DNA of 44,679 nt. Origin: Paracoccaceae bacterium. Its GTDB lineage: Bacteria > Pseudomonadota > Alphaproteobacteria > Rhodobacterales > Rhodobacteraceae. The notes under the pieces were generated by a model. That model was not told where the DNA came from, did no database searches, and worked only from the letters and a program-made list of their open reading frames with translations. The stretch covers positions 1 through 44,679 of the forward strand of contig SBGD01000044.1 of assembly GCA_006226775.1 (NCBI GenBank), in the 5' to 3' direction. Below, one piece after another: positions 15,954 to 24,027 of the stretch. A program made the translations under genes and the position numbers. Within the stretch, counting starts at the first letter, position 1. The number at the start of each line of letters is the position of its first letter.

Positions 15954-16612
15954 GCCTGAAACTGGTGATCTTCGACGTCGACGGCACGCTGGTCGACAGC
16001 CAGGCCGATATCGTGTTGGCAATGACCGCCGCCTTCGAGGCGGTGGGCCAGGCGCCGCCCGCGCGCGCGCGCATCCTGTCGATCGTCGGTCTCTCGCTCG
16101 AGCAGGCGATCGCGCGGCTGGCGCCCGGGGCCACGCAAGCCACGCTTGCCACCATGGTCGCCACCTACAAGGAGGCCTACATGCACCGCCAGACCTCGGA
16201 GGCGGCGGCGCCGCTTTATCCCGGCGTGCGCGCCCTGCTGGATCGGCTGGAGGCGCGCGAGGACTGGCTGCTGGGGCTGGCCACCGGCAAGTCGCGGCGC
16301 GGGCTGAGCGCGATGCTGGCGGCCCATGGGCTCGAACGGCGCTTCGTCACCGAACAGGTGTCGGATTTCCACCCGTCGAAGCCGCATCCCGCGATGCTGC
16401 AGGCCGCGCTGTCGGAAACCGGCGTCGCGGCCGAGGGCGCGGTCATGGTGGGCGATACCAGCTACGACATGGACATGGCGCAGGCCGCCGGGGTCTATGC
16501 CATCGGCGTCAGCTGGGGCTATCACCCGCCCGAGATGCTGGGGGCCGCCGACGTGGTGATCGACCGGATGGCGGATCTGCCGGACGTGCTGAACCAGCGT
16601 TGGGGGGCCTAG
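15950..16612 (+). CDS. HAD-superfamily phosphatase (phosphoglycolate phosphatase-like)
   Basis: A 220-residue haloacid dehalogenase-type hydrolase. Motif I is FDVDGTLVDS (nucleophile D9, acid/base D11), a cap domain follows, motif II is GLATGKS, and motif III/IV is K in FHPSKPHP and MVGDTSYDMDMA. This pattern is of the Gph/YieH type. The substrate cannot be assigned. The ATG overlaps the rluC stop, and the ATP12 gene follows after 3 bases. The neighbours suggest co-expression rather than a shared pathway. Confidence 0.88.
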   Translation: MSLKLVIFDVDGTLVDSQADIVLAMTAAFEAVGQAPPARARILSIVGLSLEQAIARLAPGATQATLATMVATYKEAYMHRQTSEAAAPLYPGVRALLDRLEAREDWLLGLATGKSRRGLSAMLAAHGLERRFVTEQVSDFHPSKPHPAMLQAALSETGVAAEGAVMVGDTSYDMDMAQAAGVYAIGVSWGYHPPEMLGAADVVIDRMADLPDVLNQRWGA

Positions 16613-16615
16613 GCG

Positions 16616-17329
16616 ATGAGCGAATGGAAGGCCAGGCGCTTCTGGAAAGAGGTGCGGATCACCGACGAGGCGCCCGGCTTCGGCGTCGCCCTGGACGCGC
16701 GACCGCTGATGACGCCGGCCAAGGCGCGGCTGGTCCTGCCGACGCGGGCCTTCGCGCAGGAGGTGGCGCGCGAATGGGAGGCGGTGAAAGAGCAGATCGA
16801 CCCGCGCGACATGCCCTTCACCCGCTCGGCCAATGCCGCCATCGACAAGGTGGCGGGGCAACGCGCCGAGGTGGCCGGGATCATCGCCGATTACGGCGGC
16901 ACCGACCTGCTGTGCTACCGCGCCGCGGCGCCCGCGGCGCTGCGCGCTCGCCAGGACGCGGCCTGGGATCCGCTGCTCGACTGGGCGGCCGAGGCCTTTG
17001 GCGCGCGCCTGAAGGTCACCACCGGGGTGATGCACATTGCCCAGCCCGAGGTGGCCCTGGCGCCGCTGCGCGCCGCGGTGCGCGGCTTCACGCCCTTCCA
17101 GCTGACCGCGCTGCACGATCTTGTCGCGCTCTCGGGGTCGCTGGTCATCGGGCTGGCGGCGGTCCGGGCGCACCAGCCGCCCGAGACCCTGTGGCAGGTG
17201 TCGCGGATCGACGAGACCTGGCAGGAACAGCATTGGGGCGAGGACGAGGAAGCGCAGCACCAGGCCGCTCTGAAACGCGCCGCCTTTTTGCACGCCGCGC
17301 GCGTCTGGCAGCTTTCCGCCGGGTCTTGA
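16616..17329 (+). CDS. ATP12 family F1-ATPase assembly chaperone
   Basis: A 237-residue homologue of mitochondrial Atp12, which binds the F1 alpha subunit before assembly. Family marks are KARRFWKEVRITDEAPGFGV (about 5-24), DARPLMTPAKARLVLPT and the LCYRA segment after YGGTDL, then the conserved W-D-PLLDWA region and the Glu-rich C-terminus with DETWQEQHWGEDEEA. This family is characteristic of alphaproteobacteria and mitochondria. It starts 3 bases after the HAD gene and ends the crcB-rluC-HAD-ATP12 run. Confidence 0.92.
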   Translation: MSEWKARRFWKEVRITDEAPGFGVALDARPLMTPAKARLVLPTRAFAQEVAREWEAVKEQIDPRDMPFTRSANAAIDKVAGQRAEVAGIIADYGGTDLLCYRAAAPAALRARQDAAWDPLLDWAAEAFGARLKVTTGVMHIAQPEVALAPLRAAVRGFTPFQLTALHDLVALSGSLVIGLAAVRAHQPPETLWQVSRIDETWQEQHWGEDEEAQHQAALKRAAFLHAARVWQLSAGS

Positions 17330-17427
17330 CCAAACGTCAGACACCATAATTTGCGCGCCTGCCGGGCAATTTCGGCCCGCCTAGTCTTGACCTTCGCGCG
17401 GGATTCCGCCCACACTCGGGCGCGTCG

Positions 17428-17496
17428 GGAGGGCAGGACCCTCCTGAACGGCGCAAACCGGCCCTTGGGCCGACGAGACCGTTTCGACCAAAACGG
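17428..17496 (+). promoter_or_regulatory. bztA: Structured 5' leader of bztA (three stem-loops)
   Basis: Three stems follow one another before the bztA Shine-Dalgarno (AGGAAGAGG, 17506-17514): GGAGGG/CCCTCC (17428-17444), CGGCC/GGCCG with loop CTTG (17459-17472 region) and CCGTTT/AAACGG (17479-17496). Upstream boxes TTGACC at 17326 and 17387 are candidate -35s, but no convincing -10 was found. The stems may stabilise or regulate a highly expressed message. Confidence 0.4.
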
Positions 17497-17519
17497 CTGG
17501 AAAACAGGAAGAGGTAATC

Positions 17520-18536
17520 ATGAAAAAATCCGTATTTCTTGGCGCGATGACCGTCGCCGGTCTTGCCGCAGGCGCCGCCGCGGCAGCGACACTGGACGAC
17601 GTGAAGGCACGCGGCAAGCTGAACTGCGGTGTGACGACTGGACTGGTGGGCTTTGCCGCCCCCGATGCAAACGGCAACTGGGACGGGTTCGACGTCGGCT
17701 TCTGCCGCGCCGTGGCGGCCGCGGTGCTGAACGACCCGAACGCGGTCGAATTCGTGCCGACCACCGGCAAGACCCGCTTCACCGCGCTGGCCTCGGGCGA
17801 GATCGACACCCTGGCCCGCAACACCACATGGACCTTCTCGCGCGATGTCGACCTGAAGTTCGAATTCGTCGGCGTCAACTACTATGACGGCCAGGGCTTC
17901 ATCGTCCCCAAGGAACTGGGCGTGAGCTCGGCCAAGGAACTGGACGGCGCCACGGTCTGCATCCAGACCGGCACCACCACCGAGCTGAACCTGGCGGACT
18001 TCTTCCGCAAGAACAACATCAGCTACGAGCCGGTGCCGATCGAGACCAATGCCGAGGCGCAGCCGCTCTACCTGGAAGGCGCCTGCGACACCTATACCAC
18101 CGATGCCTCCGGCCTTGCCGCGACCCGCGCCGCCTTCGAGAACCCGCAGGATCACGTCGTCCTGCCGGAAATCATCTCGAAAGAGCCGCTGGGCCCGCTG
18201 GTGCGCCATGGCGACAACGACTGGGGCGACATCAACCGCTGGGTGCTGAACGCGCTGATCGCGGCAGAGGAATACGGCGTCACCTCGGCCAACGTCGATG
18301 AACTGGCCTCGGGCACCGACAACCCCGAGATCAACCGTCTGCTGGGCACCGAAGGCAACCTGGGCGAGATGCTGGGCCTGGATGCCGACTGGGCCGCGCG
18401 CACCATCAAGGCGGTGGGCAACTACGGCGAGCTTTTCGAGAAGCACATCGGCGAGAACACCCCGGTGGGCCTGTCGCGCGGTCTGAACGCGCAGTGGACC
18501 GACGGTGGTCTCATGTACGCCCCGCCGTTCCGGTAA
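17520..18536 (+). CDS. bztA: Glu/Gln/Asp/Asn ABC transporter substrate-binding protein
   Basis: The periplasmic receptor of the BztABCD (AapJQMP-type) importer. It has 338 residues. The signal peptide is MKKSVFLGAMTVAGLAAGA with cleavage near AAAAATLDD. The SBP_bac_3 fold starts KARGKLNCGVTTGLVGFAAPD, followed by GFDVGFCRAVAAAV and the ligand-site segment TLARNTTWTFSRD. Family knowledge from Rhodobacter and Rhizobium gives specificity for acidic amino acids and their amides. A hairpin after the stop, then a 132-base gap to bztB, is consistent with higher expression of the receptor than of the membrane parts. Confidence 0.94.
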   Translation: MKKSVFLGAMTVAGLAAGAAAAATLDDVKARGKLNCGVTTGLVGFAAPDANGNWDGFDVGFCRAVAAAVLNDPNAVEFVPTTGKTRFTALASGEIDTLARNTTWTFSRDVDLKFEFVGVNYYDGQGFIVPKELGVSSAKELDGATVCIQTGTTTELNLADFFRKNNISYEPVPIETNAEAQPLYLEGACDTYTTDASGLAATRAAFENPQDHVVLPEIISKEPLGPLVRHGDNDWGDINRWVLNALIAAEEYGVTSANVDELASGTDNPEINRLLGTEGNLGEMLGLDADWAARTIKAVGNYGELFEKHIGENTPVGLSRGLNAQWTDGGLMYAPPFR

Positions 18537-18547
18537 ATCACACTTCC

Positions 18548-18580
18548 AAGGGCGCGGGTCACACCGCGCCCTTGTTGTTT
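18548..18580 (+). terminator. Partial terminator between bztA and bztB
   Basis: AAGGGCGCGG and CCGCGCCCTT form a 10-bp stem with loop GTCACA, followed by GTTGTTT. It lies 12 bases after the bztA stop. Such hairpins commonly limit read-through from the receptor gene into the permease genes and protect the receptor mRNA 3' end. Confidence 0.75.
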
Positions 18581-18668
18581 CAGCATCAATCAAGTCTTCG
18601 CCACCGGCGCCAGAGCGGGCCAACCGCCAGCCGTATTCAAGAGTGGAGACGTCAGGGATCATATAACC

Positions 18669-19883
18669 ATGTCGACCATCTCCGACCCCCCGGCGGAGTC
18701 GTTCCGGCTGTCGCAGCTGATCAACGATACCCGTTACCGATCCATCACCTTTCAATTCGTCGCCCTTGTCCTTCTGATCTTCGCCATGGCCTACCTGGGC
18801 CTGAACCTGGTCCAGAACCTCGCCGCGGCCGGGCTCAACATCTCCTTCGATTTCCTGGGAGAGCCGGCGGGCTATGACATCAACCAGACCCTGATCGACT
18901 ATACCAGCCAGTCCAGCCATTGGCGCGCGACCATGGTGGGCGTGCTCAATACCATGCTGGTGGCGATCCTGGGCTGCATCATGGCCACGGTGATCGGCGT
19001 CTTCGTCGGCGTGCTGCGGCTGTCGCCGAACTGGCTGGTGCGCAAGCTGATGTCGATCTATGTCGAGATCTTCCGCAACGTGCCGGTGCTGATCTGGATC
19101 CTGATCATCATGGCGGTCTTCGTCGCCGTGCTGCCGCAGCCCCGCGATTTCCGCGGCGACGATGCCACGGCCTCGATGGTCTGGGGTGCCTTTGCCTTTA
19201 CCGGGCGCGGCTTTTACGCGCCGCTGCCGCTGTTCGGGCCCGGCTCGGCCGTGGTGGTCGCGGTCTTCGTCGCCTCGCTCATCGGCATCGTCTTCTACCG
19301 CCGCCACACCACGAAGAAGCTCTATGACGAGGGCGTCCTGCTGCCGCGGACCTGGCCCTCGGTGGCGCTGTTCTTCGTGCCGGTGCTGCTGGCGTTCTTC
19401 GTCATGGGCCAGCCGATCACGCTGGAATATCCCGCGCTCAAGGGCTTCAACTTCCAGGGCGGCATCTTCATGCGCAACTCGCTGATCGCGCTGTGGTTTG
19501 CCCTGTCGATCTATACCGCCGCCTTCATCGCCGAGAACGTGCGCGCCGGCATCCTCGCCGTCAGCAAGGGCCAGACCGAGGCCGCGGCCTCGCTGGGCCT
19601 GCGCCCGAACCGGATCATGAACCTGGTGGTGCTGCCCCAGGCGCTGCGGGTGATCATCCCGCCGCTGATCTCGCAGTATCTCAACCTCACCAAGAACTCC
19701 TCGCTGGCCATCGCGGTGGGCTACATGGATCTGACCGGCACGCTGGGCGGCATCACGCTGAACCAGACCGGGCGGGCGATCGAATGCGTCCTGCTGCTGA
19801 TGCTGTTCTACCTCACGATCTCGCTCGGCATCTCGGCGATCATGAACGTCTACAACAACGCCGTGAAGCTGAAGGAGCGCTGA
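18669..19883 (+). CDS. bztB: Amino acid ABC transporter permease BztB
   Basis: One of two inner-membrane permeases of the importer. It has 404 residues, long for the His/Glu/Gln permease family as is typical of the Bzt/Aap subgroup. This comes from extra membrane segments between the first helices and the C-terminal binding-protein-dependent domain. The EAA loop that docks the ATPase is EAAASLGLRPNRIMNLVVLP (about 303-322). No clear Shine-Dalgarno is strong, though GGGATCAT precedes the ATG. bztC follows after 3 bases. Confidence 0.93.
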   Translation: MSTISDPPAESFRLSQLINDTRYRSITFQFVALVLLIFAMAYLGLNLVQNLAAAGLNISFDFLGEPAGYDINQTLIDYTSQSSHWRATMVGVLNTMLVAILGCIMATVIGVFVGVLRLSPNWLVRKLMSIYVEIFRNVPVLIWILIIMAVFVAVLPQPRDFRGDDATASMVWGAFAFTGRGFYAPLPLFGPGSAVVVAVFVASLIGIVFYRRHTTKKLYDEGVLLPRTWPSVALFFVPVLLAFFVMGQPITLEYPALKGFNFQGGIFMRNSLIALWFALSIYTAAFIAENVRAGILAVSKGQTEAAASLGLRPNRIMNLVVLPQALRVIIPPLISQYLNLTKNSSLAIAVGYMDLTGTLGGITLNQTGRAIECVLLLMLFYLTISLGISAIMNVYNNAVKLKER

Positions 19884-19886
19884 GCC

Positions 19887-21182
19887 ATGAGTGACATGCA
19901 TGCACATTCCGTCGCTTACGTCCGCGAGACCATGCTGCCCGAGCAGGAACCGCCGTCCTCGGCGGTGGGGGTCACCGCCTGGATGCGGGAGAACCTGTTT
20001 CGCGGCTGGGCCAATTCGCTGATGACCGTGGTGGCGATCTACGTGATCTACAAGATCGTCGCCGGCTCATTGCCCTGGTTCCTGGGCGGCATCTGGTCCA
20101 CCTCGTCGCTGGCCGAATGCCGCGAGATCCTGCAAGGCGCCACGGGGGGCTGTTTTTCGGTGCTGACCGAACGCTGGAACCAGTTGCTCTTCGGGTTCCA
20201 GTACCCTTCCGAGCAATACTGGCGGCTGATCCTGGCCTTCGTGCTGCTGGGTCTGGCGGCGGCGCCGGTGCTGTTCCGGCATCTGCCGCGGGGTCTTCTG
20301 GTCTTTACCGGGCTGTATCCCTTCATCGCCTTCTGGCTGATCTGGGGCGGCACGATCCTCGCGCCGCTGATGGCGCTGGCCGGCTTCGTGCTGGGCTATG
20401 TCGCGTTCAAGAAGGTCGAACACCAGAGCTTTGCCATGGGCGCGCTGGCCTTCCTGATCGCGGCGGCGCTGACCTGGTGGATCGGCGGGCTGGTCTCGGG
20501 CGCGGCGCCGGGGGTGCTGGCGCTCGAGCCTGTGCCCTCGCGCAACATGGGCGGCTTCATGCTGAACCTGATCCTCGGCACGGTCTGCGTCTCGCTGTCG
20601 CTGCCGATCGGCATCGTGCTGGCGCTGGGGCGGCAGTCGGACATGCCGATCATCAAGTGGATCTGCGTCGTCTTCATCGAGCTCATCCGCGGCGTGCCCT
20701 TGATCACGCTGCTCTTCGTGGCCAACGTGGTGCTGGCCTATTTCCTGCCGCCGGGCACCAGTTTCGACCTGATCATCCGGGTCATCATCATGATCACCGC
20801 CTTTTCCTCGGCCTATATCGCCGAGGTGATCCGCGGCGGACTGGCCGCATTGCCGCGCGGGCAATACGAGGCGGCGGATTCGCTGGGGCTGGACTATGCC
20901 CAGGCGACCCGGCTGATCATCATGCCGCAGGCGCTGAAGATCTCGATCCCCGGCATCGTCAACGTCGCGGTGGGGCTGTTCAAGGACACCACGCTGGTCT
21001 CGGTGATCTCGATGTTCGACCTGGTCGGCATGATCCGCGGGCCCATTCTGGCCTCGACCGAGTGGAACGGCGTCTACTGGGAGCTTTGGGGCTTTGCCGT
21101 GATGCTCTTTTTCATCGTCTGCTACTCGATCTCGCAATATTCACAATGGCTGGAGCGTCAGCTTCAGACCGATCACCGATAG
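19887..21182 (+). CDS. bztC: Amino acid ABC transporter permease BztC
   Basis: The second permease, 431 residues, pairing with BztB. Multiple membrane segments include a long extra N-terminal region with SLPWFLGGIWSTSSLAEC. The EAA loop is YEAADSLGLDYAQATRLIIM (about 326-345), followed by PQALKISIPGIVN. The start ATG lies 3 bases after the bztB stop, with AAGGAGCG as Shine-Dalgarno inside bztB. bztD follows after 15 bases. Confidence 0.93.
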   Translation: MSDMHAHSVAYVRETMLPEQEPPSSAVGVTAWMRENLFRGWANSLMTVVAIYVIYKIVAGSLPWFLGGIWSTSSLAECREILQGATGGCFSVLTERWNQLLFGFQYPSEQYWRLILAFVLLGLAAAPVLFRHLPRGLLVFTGLYPFIAFWLIWGGTILAPLMALAGFVLGYVAFKKVEHQSFAMGALAFLIAAALTWWIGGLVSGAAPGVLALEPVPSRNMGGFMLNLILGTVCVSLSLPIGIVLALGRQSDMPIIKWICVVFIELIRGVPLITLLFVANVVLAYFLPPGTSFDLIIRVIIMITAFSSAYIAEVIRGGLAALPRGQYEAADSLGLDYAQATRLIIMPQALKISIPGIVNVAVGLFKDTTLVSVISMFDLVGMIRGPILASTEWNGVYWELWGFAVMLFFIVCYSISQYSQWLERQLQTDHR

Positions 21183-21197
21183 GAAGGGGGTCCGGAC

Positions 21198-21971
21198 ATG
21201 GCCGAAGCTGCACCAACCCAGATGCATATCACCGACGAAGTCGCGATCCAGATCGAGAACATGAACAAGTGGTACGGCACCTTCCACGTGCTGCGCGACA
21301 TCAACCTGACCGTCTATCGCGGCGAGCGGATCGTGATCGCCGGGCCTTCGGGCTCGGGCAAATCCACCCTGATCCGCTGCATCAACGCGCTGGAGGAACA
21401 CCAGAAGGGCTCGATCACCGTCGACGGCACGATCCTGTCGTCGGATCTCAAGAACATCGACCGCATCCGCTCCGAGGTCGGCATGGTGTTCCAGCACTTC
21501 AACTTGTTTCCGCATCTGACGATCCTGGAAAACTGTACCCTCGCGCCGATCTGGGTCCGCAAGACGCCCAAGAAGGAGGCCGAGGAAACCGCCATGCACT
21601 TCCTGCGCAAGGTCAAGATCCCCGAGCAGGCCGACAAGTACCCCGGCCAGTTGTCGGGCGGCCAGCAGCAGCGGGTGGCCATCGCCCGCTCGCTCTGCAT
21701 GAAGCCGCGGATCATGCTCTTTGACGAGCCGACCTCGGCGCTCGATCCCGAGATGATCAAGGAGGTGCTCGACACCATGGTGGAGCTTGCCGAGGAAGGC
21801 ATGACCATGCTCTGCGTCACCCACGAGATGGGCTTTGCGCGGCAGGTGGCCAACCGGGTGATCTTCATGGATGCGGGCCAGATCGTCGAGCAGAACGAAC
21901 CCGAGGAATTCTTCAACAACCCCCAGAACGAGCGCACCAAGCTCTTCCTGAGCCAGATCCTCGGGCACTGA
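21198..21971 (+). CDS. bztD: Amino acid ABC transporter ATP-binding protein
   Basis: The ATPase driving the importer at the cytoplasmic face. It has 257 residues. Walker A is GPSGSGKST (49-57, K55), the Q-loop is [12 protein letters not shown], the ABC signature is LSGGQQQRV (152-160), Walker B is [14 protein letters not shown] (D176, E177) and the switch His is in CVTHEMGFA. It is closely related to the GlnQ/AapP group. AGGAAGGGGG precedes the ATG. It is the last gene of the bzt operon, followed by a hairpin. Confidence 0.96.
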   Translation: MAEAAPTQMHITDEVAIQIENMNKWYGTFHVLRDINLTVYRGERIVIAGPSGSGKSTLIRCINALEEHQKGSITVDGTILSSDLKNIDRIRSEVGMVFQHFNLFPHLTILENCTLAPIWVRKTPKKEAEETAMHFLRKVKIPEQADKYPGQLSGGQQQRVAIARSLCMKPRIMLFDEPTSALDPEMIKEVLDTMVELAEEGMTMLCVTHEMGFARQVANRVIFMDAGQIVEQNEPEEFFNNPQNERTKLFLSQILGH

Positions 21972-21991
21972 CACCGCCGCACCGCGGCAGC

Positions 21992-22020
21992 CGGGCGCGT
22001 CTCCTTCCGGGGCGCGCCCG
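21992..22020 (+). terminator. Probable terminator after bztD
   Basis: CGGGCGCG and CGCGCCCG form an 8-bp stem around a 13-base loop, followed by TTGT. It lies 20 bases after bztD and faces the convergent SixA-like gene. The U-tract is weak. Confidence 0.5.
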
Positions 22021-22070
22021 TTGTCACGGACACCGCCGCGATGACTGCCCGCAAGGGCTGGAAGAGCGGC

Positions 22071-22562
22071 TCAGCCCACCTCGCGCGGCACGGCAAACTC
22101 CAGCACCCGCGCGCTGCCGAAACATACCGCGTCCCATTCCGCCTGCGGCACCTCGGCCACCAGCGTGGCACAGGTGGGATAGTCGAAAAACCGCGGATGC
22201 GCCGGGGCCGCGGCGACGATCCGCCCGGCGAAATCGGCGATCCCCGGGTTGTGCCCGATCATCAGCACGCAATCGCCCGACGCCCCGCGCAAAACCTCCA
22301 GCATCCGCGAGGCGCCTGCATGGTAAAGCCTGTCGGTGAATTGCGGCACCGCCTCGAACCCCAGCAGGGCGGCGGTCTCGCGGGTGCGCTGCGCATCCGA
22401 ACTCAGCACCGCGTCGGGCACATGGCCCATCCGCCGCAGCCAATCGCCCATCGCGCGCGCCGACCGCCGGCCGCGGGGGTTGAGCGGGCGCGCGTGATCC
22501 TCTTGCCGGGGATCGTCCCAGCTCGATTTCGCGTGCCGCATCAGAATCAGTTTTTTGCCCAT
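22071..22562 (-). CDS. SixA-like histidine phosphatase family protein
   Basis: A 163-residue member of the histidine phosphatase (RHG) superfamily. The active-site motif is LMRHAKSSW (R9, H10), with the second conserved arginine in the SSDAQRTRETAALL block (R59 or R61) and the second His in MIGHNPG (H104). Short proteins of this type resemble SixA, which removes phosphate from phosphohistidine domains, but the substrate here is not known. Its start overlaps the end of the upstream iron-sulfur protein gene by 16 bases. Confidence 0.87.
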   Translation of the reverse strand: MGKKLILMRHAKSSWDDPRQEDHARPLNPRGRRSARAMGDWLRRMGHVPDAVLSSDAQRTRETAALLGFEAVPQFTDRLYHAGASRMLEVLRGASGDCVLMIGHNPGIADFAGRIVAAAPAHPRFFDYPTCATLVAEVPQAEWDAVCFGSARVLEFAVPREVG

Positions 22563-23230
22563 CGCGGGTGAAAGCTCCTCATGTGGAAGGCCGATTGCGC
22601 CTCTTGGCGGCCCCAGTTGCGGCTGACCGGACAGGCCCGCCGCACCGCGCAGCCCCGCCCCATGCAGTCGCGCCCGGGCCCCGTGTCGAGAAACCCCTTG
22701 CAGCGGGGCACATCATAGGCCCGCCCCGCCGCCAGCGCCGCCACCGGGCAGGCGTCGAGGCAGGGTTTGGTGACGCAAGACTCGCAAGGACAGGGCGGCG
22801 CCGCGGGCAGTTCGATCCGCCGCGGCAGCGCCAGCGCGCCGCGGAACGACACCATCAGCCCCGCCTCGTCATGCACGAGGATGCCCACCGGCGAATTCCG
22901 CACCCGCCCGGTGGCCTTGGCCCAGGCGATGAAGGGCGCATAGGGCGGCCCGTCGGAGGGAAAGACCGCGCGCCCCTCCAGCCCCTCGGCCAGCGCCCCC
23001 AGCACCCGTTTCGACCAGCGGTCCAGTGGATGCGCGGCGCCATCGCGAAACTCGGAGCTGGCGCGAAAGATCGGCCAGAAGCCGGGCTCTGCCGGGCCGA
23101 GCAGCAGCAGCGTCTCGCAGCCCTTGGGCGCGCCATCCCCCGCGCCGGGATGAAAGCCGCCCAGCACCCGCAGGTGCCGCGCCTCGGCCCGCGCCGCTAT
23201 CTCCTGGTAAACGGCAGCCACAGGCTCCAC
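22547..23230 (-). CDS. Ferredoxin-like protein with two predicted [4Fe-4S] clusters
   Basis: A 227-residue protein with a Cys-rich C-terminus: C149, C152, C157, C161-Pro and C189, C194, C200-Pro. This spacing suggests two cubane clusters, as in QueG-type epoxyqueuosine reductases, but the QueG N-terminal cobalamin domain is not obvious. The function is unassigned. Translation probably starts at GTG 23230 or at GTG 23221, which has GGTGGAG upstream. It overlaps the fatty acid hydroxylase gene end by about 25-34 bases and the SixA-like gene by 16, so all three are coupled. Confidence 0.75.
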   Translation of the reverse strand: MEPVAAVYQEIAARAEARHLRVLGGFHPGAGDGAPKGCETLLLLGPAEPGFWPIFRASSEFRDGAAHPLDRWSKRVLGALAEGLEGRAVFPSDGPPYAPFIAWAKATGRVRNSPVGILVHDEAGLMVSFRGALALPRRIELPAAPPCPCESCVTKPCLDACPVAALAAGRAYDVPRCKGFLDTGPGRDCMGRGCAVRRACPVSRNWGRQEAQSAFHMRSFHPRWAKN

Positions 23231-23991
23231 CCCAGTCGCGTCGGCCGCTCGTCCTGCCAGGCCAGGCCGATGGTCATCCCCTCGTGCCCGGCCTCGGGCT
23301 GGGCGCGGTAGGTGCCGAACAGCCGGTCCCAGACCGACAGGGCAAAGCCGTAGTTGCTGTCATGCTCATGGCGATGCACCGAGTGATGCACGCGGTGCAT
23401 GTCCGGCGTCACCAGCATCCGGCGCAGCGCCGCGTCCAGCCACAGCGGCATCCTCAGGTTGGCATGGTTGAACAGCGCCGTGCCGTTCAGCAGAACCTCG
23501 AAGATCACCACCGCCAGCGCCGCCGGTCCCAGCAGGTAGACCAGCGCGATCTTCAGCAGCATCGACAGCGCGATTTCCACCGGGTGAAAGCGGATCGCGG
23601 TGGTCACGTCCAGTTCGACATCGGCGTGATGCACCCGGTGCAACCGCCAGAGCACCGGCACCTTGTGCGTGACCAGGTGCTGCAACCAGATCGCGAAGTC
23701 GAAGACCAGCACTGCCAGCACGATCTCCAGCCCCGCGGGCCAGTCCAGCCGGTTGAACAGCCCCCAGCCCTGCGCCCCGGCATCAAGTGCGGCGCCCACC
23801 GCCAGGAGCGGCAGGCCCAGCGCCAGCGCGCGCAGCACCAGCACGTCGATCAGCGAGATCGCCCAGTTGGTGACCCAGCGCCGCGTCCTTGCCCGCCGGC
23901 GCATCCGGCGCGGCGCCCAGGCTTCGAGACCGGCAAAGAGGACAAACAGCCCGAGGAAAATCCCCAGCCGGATCAGACCTTCATGTTCCAT
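23197..23991 (-). CDS. Sterol desaturase / fatty acid hydroxylase family membrane protein
   Basis: A 264-residue integral membrane di-iron protein. Histidine clusters are HLVTH (H105, H109), HRVHH (H118, H121, H122) and HRVHHSVH (H199, H202, H203), the pattern that binds two irons. Membrane segments lie at about 6-24, 46-66, 86-104 and 143-170. The substrate is probably a lipid but is unknown. The ATG at 23991 has no visible Shine-Dalgarno and is inside an inverted repeat. It is the first gene of the three-gene overlapping set. argB ends 36 bases upstream. Confidence 0.88.
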   Translation of the reverse strand: MEHEGLIRLGIFLGLFVLFAGLEAWAPRRMRRRARTRRWVTNWAISLIDVLVLRALALGLPLLAVGAALDAGAQGWGLFNRLDWPAGLEIVLAVLVFDFAIWLQHLVTHKVPVLWRLHRVHHADVELDVTTAIRFHPVEIALSMLLKIALVYLLGPAALAVVIFEVLLNGTALFNHANLRMPLWLDAALRRMLVTPDMHRVHHSVHRHEHDSNYGFALSVWDRLFGTYRAQPEAGHEGMTIGLAWQDERPTRLGWSLWLPFTRR

Positions 23992-24019
23992 GCGGATATG
24001 AATATGCCAAAATCCGCAT
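23990..24019. promoter_or_regulatory. Inverted repeat covering the start codon of the hydroxylase-family gene
   Basis: ATGCGGAT (23990-23997) and ATCCGCAT (24012-24019) form perfect 8-bp arms 14 bases apart. On the minus strand the second arm contains the ATG start codon. It could be an operator or an RNA hairpin hiding the start. It also lies 3' of argB and might be its transcript end, although no U-tract is present. Confidence 0.45.
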
Positions 24020-24027
24020 ATGACAAG

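Noticed and set aside
17337-19907. An 856-codon minus-strand open frame
   Set aside because: It is a shadow of bztA and bztB. There is no motif, and the frame crosses a terminator hairpin.
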